From Ascocoryne sarcoides NRRL 50072 (lineage: Eukaryota > Ascomycota > Leotiomycetes > Helotiales > Gelatinodiscaceae): 64,000 nucleotides of DNA. The DNA lies in assembly GCA_000328965.1 (NCBI GenBank), contig KB205942.1:496001-560000 (forward strand), given 5' to 3'. The number at the start of each line of letters is the position of its first letter. Position 1 is the first letter of the stretch. Below the pieces are notes generated by a model, which ran no database searches, was not told where the DNA came from, and worked only from the letters and a program-made list of their open reading frames with translations. This document shows positions 47,848 to 58,619 of this stretch, piece by piece. A program made the translations under genes and the position numbers.

Positions 47848-48776
47848 GATGCCTTGGCGGTTTCATGCCGTAATGTACTCCGGGTTGGCGTCATCACACT
47901 GCTTTTGCCATCCCATTCCTCGTGGAGACATGGGCCGATCCTAAACCCGCTTCGGAGGAGGGGGGAAAACATGGATGGCATGAGTGTGCATATGCGTCAC
48001 CTTTTTTTTTCTCTTGCCCGATATCTGCAGTTGAGAGGAGACATGGCGTGGGCAGTGCCGAGTGATGGGTTTGCTTAGGGCGGGATGAGAGGGGGAGGTC
48101 CGTGGAGGTGGAGGTAGGACAAGCATCGAACAGCTAATAATAATATATCGGCACGCCCGGCTAATTATGGTATTACTTCACCAGGGAAAGATGGGGAAGC
48201 GAGGATACCATATATTATCTTGCCATCAACATCATCTTCTAGTCCCCAAGTTTACTTCTTATTCGTTTGATTCCCATCTTTGTCCTCCCCTCTATTTTGA
48301 TCCGCAAAACAAGTTTCTGTACCTCGGCATCCTGACCTCTATCAATCCAAGCCAAGCGACGACGCATTTAAGCGAAGAGAGACACTTCTCGCCACAACAC
48401 TTATCTCAGGGTCCTTTACATCAGCAAGTTGTCATTCTGAAATAGGCATAGGGCAAGACTTGCTTGTGCTTCCACCAGAAAGCCGCATTAAGTGTTTGTC
48501 CAATCAGCGATTTTGTATTTGCAAGCAATTGATTTGGATTTTGAAGGTGCGTACTTAATATAGCGTATGCTGGCAATCTCATCGGAAGTTGGCAAAGAAG
48601 AATCGACGGCCTCATTTCCTTGGTTGGAAAAGGAATTATGACTACGAGAGAAAGTGATTCACTTGAACAGCTTTAAGAAACGAGGCGAGGCGAGATCTTG
48701 TGTTTAGGTTGGCTAACAGTGACAACCAGTTACACGACTGTTATATTTAAGTCCCTGAGGGACTAAACGAGTCACA

Positions 48777-50402
48777 ATGGCGCCTTCAGCAATCAGTACA
48801 TCAAACGGTGTCAACGAAATCACCAACGGCAGTGGCAATGCCACCTCTAGCCTCACTTCCTCATCAGACGAGCTCCTCGACCTCCTCTGCATCGGGTTCG
48901 GTCCAGCCTCTCTCGCCATCGCCATCGCCCTTCGCGAGTCCTCCCCCACCGCCACCCCGCCCAAAACGCTCTTCCTCGAAAAGCAGCCCCAATTCTCCTG
49001 GCACTCGGGGATGCAGCTCCCAGGGGCGAAGATGCAAATCTCATTCCTTAAGGACCTGGCCACGCCCCGGAATCCGCAGAGCCAGTTCACGTTTGTGAAT
49101 TACCTCTTTGAGAAGGGCCGGCTGCAGCAGTTCATCAACCTGGGGACTTTCCTGCCGAGTCGGGCGGAGTATGAGGATTATCTCAGGTGGTGTGCGGGGC
49201 AGTTTGAGGGGAGTGGGAGGGTGGAGTATGGAGTTGAGGTGGAGAGTGTGAAGGTTGCTGAGAAAGGTGTGGATGGGAAGGTAAGGAGTTTTGAGGTTGT
49301 AGGGAGGGGGGAGGATGGAGGAAAGATCGTGCGGAGGGCGAGACATGTGGTTGTTGCAGTGGGTGGCAGACCAGTCATTCCTGAAATCCTGAGGGGATTG
49401 AAGCATGTCGCACACTCAAGCCAGTTTTCAAGTACGATCAAGGAGATCGAAGAACGAGAAGGGGGGAGGAAGTTAAAGTTTGCGGTTATAGGGAACGGGC
49501 AGAGTGCGGCCGAGATTTTCAATGACCTGTGGGAGAGGTTTCCAGAGAGCGAGGTGAAGTTGTTGATTAAGGGATCTTGCTTGAGACCGAGTGATGATAG
49601 CCCTTTGTAAGTGGACCCCTTTCCTTCCATTTCCTCTTTTGTGCAATCATGCGATGCACGTGATGACCCCCCTCTACTTTAAAAAAACTCGAAGGGCAAA
49701 AGCTAACAACAGTAGCGTCAATGAGATCTTCGACCCAGACCGTGTTTCGGCCTTATATTCGCAACCTGCCCCCGAACGTCACGCAGCTCTCGCCCTCGAT
49801 CGGGGCACGAATTACGGCGTCGTTCGGCTCTCGCTTCTCGAACGCCTCTATGAGAGGAACTACATGCAATGCCTGCAAAACCCGGATTCCTCAACATGGC
49901 GCTTCCAGATTCGCAATAATAGACAAGTAGTGTCTGCCCAACAAACCAAAGAAGGCGGGGTAGTGTTGAAGATGCAGAGTGTAACGGGCGAAAAGAGCGA
50001 AGAGGAATTGGAGGTTGATTATGTATTTGTGGCGACGGGGTATGTGAGGAATGCTCACGAGGAAATCCTCTCTGGGGTTCAAAACTTGCTGCCAGGTGGG
50101 GAAGGCAAGTTTGAGGTGCAGAGGGATTATAGGGTTAAGTTTGACGAGGGGAAGATTGGCGAGGAGGCGGGGGTTTGGCTACAAGGATGTAATGAGGGGA
50201 CGCATGGGGTGAGTTCTTTCTCTTTTTCTTTTTTTTTTAATTGTCAACCCTTGAGATTCCTTGAAGCAACATCTGCTAGAGAATATAAACTAACAGGACT
50301 TAGTTGAGCGACACACTCCTCTCAATCCTAGCTATTAGAAGCGGAGAGCTTGTCCAGAGTATCTTCGGCGGCAGTCCGGAAATCAAGAAAATCAAAAACT
50401 AG
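48777..50402 (+). CDS. sidA: L-ornithine N5-monooxygenase (SidA)
   Basis: FAD/NADPH-dependent hydroxylation of L-ornithine to N5-hydroxyornithine, the first committed step of all hydroxamate siderophores. Exons 48777-49606, 49716-50208 and 50304-50402 give 473 aa. Visible features are the FAD loop GFGPASLA (about residues 40-47), WHSGMQLPGAKMQISFLKDL, the NADPH site VIGNGQSAAE (about 235-245), and the C-terminal ATGY motif VATGYVRNAHE (about 380). The last exon supplies LSDTLLSILAIRSGELVQ, which closes the family C-terminus. A Ser/Thr/Asn-rich N-terminal leader of about 30 aa precedes the fold; no targeting signal is obvious. It follows the ABC gene in the same orientation and shares SreA-type sites with the locus. 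The unspliced frame stops at 49610 and should not be read as truncation. Confidence 0.97.
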
Positions 50403-51878
50403 ACCTCGGAATCTAGTCGTAAGGATGTAAAGAACGTTGTCTGAAGGCTGCTTTCTGAAGAGTCAGTCATAGGAGCGAGCGAGTAGACGAGAAAAAGCAT
50501 TGTTGACATTTGGCGTTTGGTGGGTTCATCAGCGACTCCTCTAAATCTTCGTAGATGGGGGGGGCTAAAGAGACGTTGAGACTTTGAGAATAGTAGGTGT
50601 CGTGTTGTCCATTGTAGTTAGCGTTGGAACGAACGTACAAATAAAATGGTACATATTTTTGCATTTTCAGATATATCTTAGTGTCTATTATCTCTTATTG
50701 CTAACTGGAAAGTGTACCGCGTTAGAGACAGAACTTTGGTATATGCGGGAATCTTTCAATCGTATTCATGAACTAGCACAGCCACTTAGGGTTTTGCTCT
50801 ATAGGGGTAGTAAGCAACTTAAATGTGAGCTCAGCGAGCTTATCCCCACACACCTTTTCCGAAGCTTGTAAAGACTTCGAGGGTAACAGGCACCTCAAAT
50901 TTCACAGATAAGGAAGAATACTCATGCGTTAAATACTCGCTAATCGAGGAATGGGTCTACGAGAATCAACTCTCGCTTAACTTAATAAAATCTTTAATTT
51001 CTGTTTTATTGGTTGTATGTAAAATGAAGTCTCACACTCTCAGGAGGGTCTAGCATGGAATCTTTGACTAATGGAAACATTTCCCCTTATTTTAGTCTAA
51101 TATATTTTATCTAGCCCCTCAACATATCTCGATCTTGCTCCTCCCTTCATTCCCCGTTTCTTATCTCCTATTCTTTCTCCCGCTAAAAATGATCTTCTTT
51201 TCGAACGTCGCAACTATCTTCATTCCTCTCCAAGTCCCTCTTGTATCAACAGTTCCTACTTTCACTACTCTCATTGAGGCATATATGTATGCGGGCATAA
51301 CATTGTATACACTCCACACATTTTTATTAAACCACTAGGAATCAAGAATAACCAAGTAGGGTTTGCAAATTTTAATAAAAGATTGCAAATGGCATGAAAG
51401 TAGTGTGGATACATAGAAGCAATAGAAACTTACCCGCAAAATAAATTACAAAACGAGGCGAGCGAGGAAGAGCGTAGAACGCTTACCTGCTGTGTAATAC
51501 GCTATGTTGAAGAGCGACATTAGAGCACTGAATTCTTATCTAGCATCTGTAAGGTCTTTTTGAGGGCGCCGAAGCTAAGAATGTCGACGTTGGCACTCGC
51601 TAATCTTAATATAGGAACAGGGGATATTGTAAATATTGAATTCTTTATTTTATAGTGTGGTAGCTATTTCATCTTCACCTTGAGGACGGGCCCCCTAAAA
51701 CCAAGAACGATAACATACAAGTAATCCAAAAGATCACTTGACAAGCACGCTAAGTGAGATTCGAAGAATCGCGGTTGCTAGTGCGTTGAATACTCTGAGA
51801 ACATGCTATAGCATAAGTATTATATCAATAGAACCTTTTACACTTATGCAGCGACGAAAGCCACATAGAATCTAGACT
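50403..51878. other. intergenic, no gene seen
   Basis: 3' flanks of sidA and of the leftward deoxyribosyltransferase-like gene. AT-rich; ORFs under 100 aa without domains. Confidence 0.5.
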
Positions 51879-52467
51879 CTAGATAGACTTATGCAGACAC
51901 AACAACTCTAACGCCTTCACCTCCAACTCCTCCATCGACTCCACCAACGGAATCCCCCACCTCGCACAAACAACCTGCACATTCCCCTTCCTCCAAAACC
52001 CATCGGGACAACAAACAACCAACTTCCCGCCGTTTGCATGCAACCCCAACTCCATCAAGCTGATCGGGCTCTGCGTCCCAGGTGCCAAATACAGCGCAAT
52101 CACATCCGCCTTCTCCATGTGATCCAACTCCCATTCAACCTGCGTCCTGAACAGCGGATCCGAGATATCTTGTTTCCAGCTGCTATCCCTGTTCGAGACT
52201 TAGTATATCCTTCTTGGGAAACATTTCTTAAAATCGCGTAGAGCAGAGCAGGAATTCTTGTTTGTGAGAAGTACAGACTTACCAGTCGTCACGGCGAGGG
52301 TTGAACACCGTAAGCGGGATGGTGGAGGAGGCGGATAGGAAGTTGGAGAAGTTTGTTTGCCAATCTACCGCTTTGCCCATCTCTATGCTGCCGGCTAGGA
52401 AAACAGAAGGGCCTTGGGGGTCTTGGAGGTGAGGCGGCTTGATGATTGTGATTTGTCTTTCTGCCAT
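51879..52467 (-). CDS. nucleoside 2-deoxyribosyltransferase-like protein
   Basis: Two exons (52283-52467, 51879-52188; 94-bp intron) give 164 aa. The protein begins MAERQITIIKPPH and carries VFLAGSIEMG near residue 23, NPRRDDWDSSW across the splice, ADVIALYLAPGTQSP and SLMELGLHA. In nucleoside deoxyribosyltransferases the Glu of the last motif is the nucleophile that attacks deoxyribose C1', and the first motif forms the nucleotide pocket. The layout fits the Nuc_deoxyri_tr2 subgroup, found mostly in bacteria, phages and fungi. It could act in nucleotide salvage or as a nucleoside-related hydrolase; the substrate is unknown. It is convergent with sidA, without an obvious functional link. Confidence 0.83.
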
Positions 52468-53016
52468 GGTTGCACTCTTGAATCGTCTTTAGAATTGAAG
52501 GTCTGACACTGGAGAGCAAAAGCTGGAGTTGAAGATAAGAAAAGCTGGCGTCCAAATTGGCTATCGGCGCAAAGATATAAAGATGAAGATGAGAGAACAG
52601 AATTAAAAGCAGTGCGATTAGCTGAATGTTACGGGTCAGCAAGTGTCATGTCATAATCGAAGGGATCTAAACATAGGGGAGGTCGGATGATAAAGAGAGT
52701 AGTTTGACTTGCACTATCTTGTTCAGGAAGCTTGTGTTATCCAGTCATCCGAGAGGAAATAACAATGTTTAAGCTTATGATCTTGTCTTCAGTAGGCTGC
52801 GGGGAAAGGATGTTGTTGTAAAGATCTGCACAAGGATCTCAAGAGACACCCACTCTCGAATGCACTGCACTATGGCGGGGTGACCCCACCGCAACCACGC
52901 CCTCAACTTGACATCTAGAGAAAAAATCTAGTCAACTCCACTCCCCTTCTCCCAGCTATAAAGCCTCCTCTCCCTCACTATACCTCGGATTAGAACAGTA
53001 GAAACAGCAATTCGAA
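52468..53016. promoter_or_regulatory. divergent promoter region
   Basis: A 549-bp spacer between the divergent deoxyribosyltransferase-like and acetyltransferase genes. CTATAAAGCC near 52957 could act as a TATA-like element for the rightward gene. No gene is seen. Confidence 0.45.
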
Positions 53017-53646
53017 ATGTCTCCATCACAGTCAGGCGTCGTGGTCCGCCACGCAACACAGCAAGGTTTCTCGCTCCTTCAATACCTCCCCCATCTCTTT
53101 TAATCACTAACCACTTACTCCACAGACGTCCCTACAATCCTGCAATTAATCCAAGAACTCGCCGATTACGAGAAGGAACCCAACGCCGTACAAGCCACCC
53201 ACAACTCCCTCCTCAAAACAATCGCCTTCGCGCCGTCACCGGACATCACCGCTGGAAAATCAACCCCTTCCACCGGCGACCCCATATCCCCTACTCGTCC
53301 CGCCCGCTGTTACCTCCTCATCAATCCCACGGGCCAGTGCGCCGGGATGGCTCTCTACTTCTATAACTATAGTACGTGGCGCTCCAAAGCCGGAATCTAC
53401 CTCGAGGACTTATTCGTGCGGGAGAGTGAGAGGGGAAAGGGGTACGGGACGAGGTTGTTGGGGGAGTTGGCAAAGGAGGTGGTGGAGATGGGAGGAGGGA
53501 GGCTGGATTGGAGTGTGTTGAAGTGGAACGAGCCGAGTATTAAGTTTTATGAAGGGATTGGAGCGAAGAGGATGGAGGAGTGGGTTGGGATGAGAGTAGA
53601 CGGGAGTGGGTTAGGGGAGTTGGCTAAGAGGGCGGAGGCGTTGTAG
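53017..53646 (+). CDS. GNAT acetyltransferase, SSAT/thialysine type
   Basis: Two exons (53017-53065, 53126-53646) give 189 aa. The order VVVRHATQQDVPTILQLIQE, LADYEKEP, YLEDLFVRESERGKGYGT and then WNEPSIKFYEGIGAK is that of the spermidine/spermine N1-acetyltransferase family. RGKGYGT is the acetyl-CoA pyrophosphate loop, and the Tyr in KFYEGIGA is the usual general acid. An insert of about 30 aa rich in Pro/Ser/Thr separates beta strands before AGMALYFYNYSTW. Relatives acetylate polyamines or thialysine-like amino acids. It lies 2.6 kb past sidA, but the motif set is that of SSAT, not of the known hydroxyornithine acylases. Confidence 0.88.
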
Positions 53647-53830
53647 GGAGGTTTAGAAGAGGTGTGATTTAAGTGGTATTACAGGATGATTTTGTACATA
53701 TAGAGATAGAGAGATACTCGGAACCCAACTGCACTGGGAGGGTGGAAAAATATGGTTGGTGTATAGATGGGATGTCACTTGTATTTGCACATTTGCCATT
53801 TTCTTCGCCGTTTTTCCAACTTCGGTCTGG

Positions 53831-54967
53831 CTAATCCTCAATCAATGGCGGGTTTTTGCCTCCTCGCCTTCTGCCTTTTTTTGGTGGCTGTGCCGGTGGT
53901 GGCAGAGTATCTAGATCTTCAAAGAGTTCCATATCTGGAGGGGATACTTTTGTGAGATCACCTCTTTCAGGCGCAGTTCTCCCACCCGCCCATTCTACTG
54001 TCCAGGCTCCGGTAGAGGGATCTTGTGTCATCGTAGCTGTCGTAGCCCAGACGCTCCCATATAACCTACGCATCGCTCTACTCCAAGAGGAGGTGCGAAC
54101 TGATTTCTCGACCACTTTCTTTCGGGTTATGACTTCCTGAACGGGATCAAAGCGCAAGTCGTCTAAGTCTGGGTCGTTAATCCTTCGAGGAAATTTAATG
54201 TATTGTAACACTGCTGTGTTCTTTTCCTCATCCGTCAGAGGTTCCGGAGGGGGCCCTTTCCTTTTCGGAGGAACTTCCTCGAGAGGAACAGTGCCCAGAG
54301 CCAAGTCTCGCAATCGATTGAATTCATGGACGGGAACGGGTGGAAACAGCCTTTGAAGTGTTTTCCGATACCATTTCCGCCGTATCGACTCTTGGAGTTT
54401 GAGGGGAGTCTGTCGGCCCCAAATATTCAGCCTTGGGATTATTGGTTTTTTACTTTTGATAACAGCTGATTGGTATCCTGGAGGCTGGTTCTGCATCTGG
54501 CTCATTATAAATATAGTGAACTTTGACGGTAAGTTTGCCAAAGACCTCTGGGGTTTGGGATTCGAGACTTCAGTGATCAGCTGCTCCAATGCTGTATCAT
54601 CCTGGGGGAGGGTTGTTTCATTAGGCTGTAGAAGACTCTCGATCAGACGTCGCTTTCGTGGGCCCACTCGACCATGTGCGGCGAGAAGGATCTTTTTGAG
54701 ATACCTCGTGTTGCCATTGCCGGCTTCTTCGATCTGTCGGGCTTTCGTCAAGGCTTGTCTGATTCTCGGCAACGGGCGAGATCGCTGGTCGGGAGGAAGG
54801 GCGAGAAGATCTGCATACATGGAGCGCTTTTGAAAACGGCGCCTGATATAGGAGTAGACATAGCTTCGAGCAAACGAATCTGGCAGATAGGATGTTGCTC
54901 GGAGAAGAGCTCTGTATGCATGGCGGACGTGCTGGGCATGGTATGCGAAGAGGTTCGGTTCGAGCAT
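53831..54967 (-). CDS. LYR-motif protein, Cup1-like, probably mitochondrial
   Basis: A single exon of 378 aa. The N-terminus holds HAYRALLRATSYLPDSFARS followed by YVYSYIRRRF, the pattern of the LYR superfamily (Cup1-like / LYRM2-like subgroup), small helical adaptors that bind acyl-carrier protein and assist Fe-S delivery or assembly of respiratory and ribosomal complexes. The N-terminal 60 residues are rich in Arg, Ser and aromatic residues without acids, as in mitochondrial presequences. The rest is basic, with IRRKWYRKTLQRLFPP and a Pro/Lys/Arg/Gly-rich tail (PPKKGRRRGGKNPP). The exact role of this long fungal version is not known to me. It diverges from mbp1 over 0.8 kb. Confidence 0.8.
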   Translation of the reverse strand: MLEPNLFAYHAQHVRHAYRALLRATSYLPDSFARSYVYSYIRRRFQKRSMYADLLALPPDQRSRPLPRIRQALTKARQIEEAGNGNTRYLKKILLAAHGRVGPRKRRLIESLLQPNETTLPQDDTALEQLITEVSNPKPQRSLANLPSKFTIFIMSQMQNQPPGYQSAVIKSKKPIIPRLNIWGRQTPLKLQESIRRKWYRKTLQRLFPPVPVHEFNRLRDLALGTVPLEEVPPKRKGPPPEPLTDEEKNTAVLQYIKFPRRINDPDLDDLRFDPVQEVITRKKVVEKSVRTSSWSRAMRRLYGSVWATTATMTQDPSTGAWTVEWAGGRTAPERGDLTKVSPPDMELFEDLDTLPPPAQPPKKGRRRGGKNPPLIED

Positions 54968-55771
54968 GATATGATGATAGAGGGGCCGTGGAGCAGATAG
55001 ATGGCGATCGGATGAATGAAGCCGAGGATCGAGTCCGGCCTTCAGAATGGTCGCATTGTTGTGATTGCGCTGAGGGCTCGAAGTCTGGAGTCTCTCCTGG
55101 CGAGCTGCGGGTTTGCGGTTTGATACTGTTGATATGTGTTTATGGATGCCTCAGGTTTGCGGCCCGTAGCGTAGGTCCGTTTACGACGCATTTACAGCAT
55201 CGCGTATTTCTAACGCGTTACCCTATTTGTGAGGACGCAAGTCGAAGTGACCATTGCTCAGACAAAACACCGCGATCAGACAAATGCCATCGGGTGCTTT
55301 CTACTGCCAGCAAATGCTGCAAATCTGGATGCTCTCGTCGGCGGTCGACAGCTTCTTGCTGGTGTAATTCATCTTCCGTCGCAGAACTCCCGGCCTTCTT
55401 CTAGTCCTCCTAGTGTTCTTCCGGACGCGAGGCGCGACTTCATTTCCTCGCACATTCAATGATTGGCCGTCTCCTCATACTCGCACCCCCACACCAGAAG
55501 AAACCACTTTACTCCCTTCAACGCGTTGCTACACGAACGTCACGTCTACCCTCCCTGCTCCCCTCTGACCGGCGCGTCTCCTATCGCCATTGTCCAGAGT
55601 CGCAAAAGAGATTGAGAACGAGTGACCGAGTCGAAGAAGGAACGTCTTGATCGTGAGCCGGCCTGAGTTACCCTGGGCACAGAACCTCCCTCGCTCAATC
55701 GCCAAAGAAACCTCGGTGACGCGAGCTCCCTTCGACTTCCAAGGCGCTTCCCACTTCGATATCGATCCCAC
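54968..55771. promoter_or_regulatory. divergent promoter, LYR protein / mbp1
   Basis: An 804-bp spacer between two divergent starts. ACGCGTTA near 55215, CAACGCGTTG at about 55519-55528 and CGGCGCGTCT near 55571 are MCB-like (ACGCGT) or related sequences, the core recognised by MBF itself, so mbp1 autoregulation is possible. Pyrimidine-rich leader sequence lies close to the mbp1 ATG. Confidence 0.5.
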
Positions 55772-58619
55772 ATGGCCTCTGCGACCATCACTTCGAACCC
55801 TCAACCCCTTGCGACCACCTCGAACTCTCGCCAGAATCACTTGAGTCGACCTCCCTCCTTCTCGACTAGCGGCGCATTCGACAGCCAAGACTCCCCTGCC
55901 CGACCCAACACGCAAATGTCGTTCAATATGAGCCAGGGCTCCCAAGGGAGCAGCCTGATGATGCACCCGGGAACCTCTTTTCGCCCGTACGAAGCGGGCA
56001 ATGGGCTCAATAGGCGAGACTCGGCGCCCCAGATATACTCGGTCGGCTCTTATCTGGCGTCGTTGAAGAAATGTCTGCTAACAGGTCATAGGCCATATAT
56101 TCGGGAGTAGATGTATATGAAATGGAAGTGAACAGTATTGCCGTCATGCGCCGGCGGAGAGATAGCTGGCTCAACGCTACTCAGATTTTAAAAGTTGCTG
56201 GTGTTGAAAAGGGGAAGCGCACTAAGGTACTGGAGAAGGAAATTTTAATAGGGCAACATGAGAAAGTCCAGGGAGGCTATGGAAAGTACCAGGGCACTTG
56301 GATCACCTTTGATAGAGGTCTCGAGTTTTGTAAACAATACGGTGTGGAAGAATTGCTTCGTCCGCTATTGACATATGATATGGGTCAGGACGGGGGGATC
56401 GCCGGGCGTGGAGGAATCGATACCCCAACAAAGGAGCAAGCCCTCGCAGCCCAGCGTAAGAGGTTGTACAACGCTGGTATTGAAAGTCGAAGCAGTGGGC
56501 AGTCCGGAACCTTCTTTAAAAACATCTCAAGCACGGCCTCGCACGCCGTTGCAGCTATTAGCAAAGCTCGGTTTGATTCACCAGTACCGCGGGTGAGAAA
56601 CGGCAATATGAGTCGATCCCAAAATCCCAGCTTCAGTAGGCAATCATCACAGCAACATCTCGGCTCTCAAGAATCAGCATTCCCAGGAGGCTCACAGCAG
56701 AGTATGAAGAGTTTTGCCTCGGCCGATAGCTTCAATGCCAATGGGCCACAAGACTCAGCATATGCAACGCAGTATTCGCATAACGGGCAGAACGATGTTA
56801 GGAATGGAGACTTCGACGAACCACCACGGAAGCGGATACGGACATCGCCAGGCCCAGGAGACCCCAATGCCTCAGGTGTGGGGGAACCTTACTTTGATAT
56901 GTCTATGCATGAAGCATCGCCAACGGAGCCGAATGACTCTTTTGTCTACCAGTCTCAATACATGCAGCATGATGACACTCCCCTTGGTCCTCTCCAAAGC
57001 AGCCAAGATGCGAGAGGTAATCAGACTAAGGAAATTCTAATGTCTTTATTCACCAGAGACGCACAAACAGACTTCAGCAAGCATAAAGTAAGTGAATTTG
57101 AACCTCTCCTTATCATCTCATCATGTCGCCCTTTACTAGGCTTCATTTTTTAAACTTGCTCCCTGCCTATTCACTCTACGATCTTAGCACTGACGTTTGA
57201 AAAGGCATTCCTCACCTTAAGCGCCGAAGAGCTCGATACTCCGATTGACAACAGCTGTAATAGTGCCTTGATCTGGGCTGCAACGCTAGCGCGAGGGCCT
57301 CTCTTAAAGGCTTTAATTGATGCAGGAGCAAGCATTTTCCGAGTAAATGCTTTAGGAGAAACCGCCTTGATGCGATCTTGCCTAGTCACTAATAATCTTG
57401 ATGCTGGCAGTTTTCCAGATCTTTTGGAACTTCTTGGTCCAACAATTGAACTACGAGACGGTCGCGGCCGAACTGTGCTTCATCATATCGCTGTTACTTC
57501 CGCTGTCAAGGGACGAAGCCAAGCAAGTAAATACTATCTGGAGTCGCTGCTCGAATTTGTGGTTCGTCAAGGCAGTACACCTAATAGCTTCAGTAACGGA
57601 TCTCTTCCCATGAAATCCATCGGCATTGGTCGTTTTATGTCTGAAATTGTCAATATCCAGGATAAGTCTGGCGACACCGCTCTGAACATTGCGTCGAGAA
57701 TTGGCAATCGGAGCATTATTTCTCAGCTTATAGAGGTCGGCGCAGACGCTTCAATTCCAAATCGATCAAATCTGAGTCCGATTGACTTTGGCGTTGGAGA
57801 TCCACAAGACTTCGAGGGTCGTCCTGGTGATCAATCTCGAGGCCCGTCAGGTCATGATGCGAAAGAGAGCAGTACAGATATCATCTCATGTAAGTATTCG
57901 CCCCGCTCTCCATGTTCACTCTTCTAACTTCCTAAGCAATTTCGACTCTTTTGACGGAGACTGAAGCAGAATTTCGAAAAGAGATGGACAAAAAACAGGC
58001 TAAGATTGACGAAATTCATGCTCAGCTTCGAGATGCATCCGGTGAATGTGGAGAACAACGACGACGGGTAGAAGCCTACAAGGCTGAAGTTAATAACCAC
58101 GAATCTCGGAAGCTTAAAATCGACAATCTCGCCCGTGCTTGGGAAGATGAGGGCGCTAAGCTCTTAAGAATGCAAGGCAAAGCCGGCGAGCCGGTCACTA
58201 CCCTCAGCCGCGAGGTTGACGCGATATTGGGCGATGCAGATAAACCTCTTAACATTCCGGAACCAGGATCCAGTGCTCTGGTTAAAGCCAATTACGATCC
58301 TCAACAGCCCGTTGCTCTCGCCGCATCCTCAGATCGCCAAATCCTAACCACCAGTCTTCCGCCAGCTCACGTCTTACGAGCTCGAGCCAACGCTTATAAA
58401 ACAAACAACCAAGATTTAGAGGATCAGGTAATGCGCCTACAGAGCAAAAGCTCGGAGCAGGCAGCCAAGTACCGGAAGCTAATCAGCCTATGTACGGGCG
58501 AGGAGGAAGCCAGCATCGATACGAAGCTCGAGAATCTAATGCGTGCTGTGGAGAGCGAACGCCCTGATGTAGAACTCGGTCGTGTGCAGGACTTCTTACA
58601 ACGAGCTTATGGTGTATGA
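55772..58619 (+). CDS. mbp1: MBF cell-cycle transcription factor subunit Mbp1 (APSES, ankyrin)
   Basis: DNA-binding subunit of the MBF complex that drives G1/S genes through ACGCGT elements; it works in the nucleus with Swi6. Exons 55772-56041, 56092-57087, 57205-57889 and 57937-58619 sum to 2634 nt, 877 aa. The first splice, with CTAAC before the acceptor, restores QIYSAIYSGVDVYEMEV. The APSES/KilA-N domain runs about 90-190: WLNATQILKVAG, KGKRTKVLEKEI, KVQGGYGKYQGTW. A Ser/Gln-rich linker contains the basic nuclear signal PPRKRIR (about 348). Ankyrin repeats follow: NSALIWAATLARGPLLKALI, GRTVLHHIA, GDTALNIASRIGN. A coiled coil (about 650-720) and a helical Swi6-type C-terminus complete it. 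Length and order match Mbp1/Res family proteins. Confidence 0.95.

Larger units (their letters stand above)
47115..48776. promoter_or_regulatory. sidA upstream region with two GATA sites
   Basis: A 1.66 kb spacer between the ABC stop and the sidA start. Two exact ATCTGATAA sites lie 94 bp apart (47737-47745, 47839-47847), about 0.93-1.04 kb before the sidA ATG, which allows a long leader. Short ORFs look random. Confidence 0.7.
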
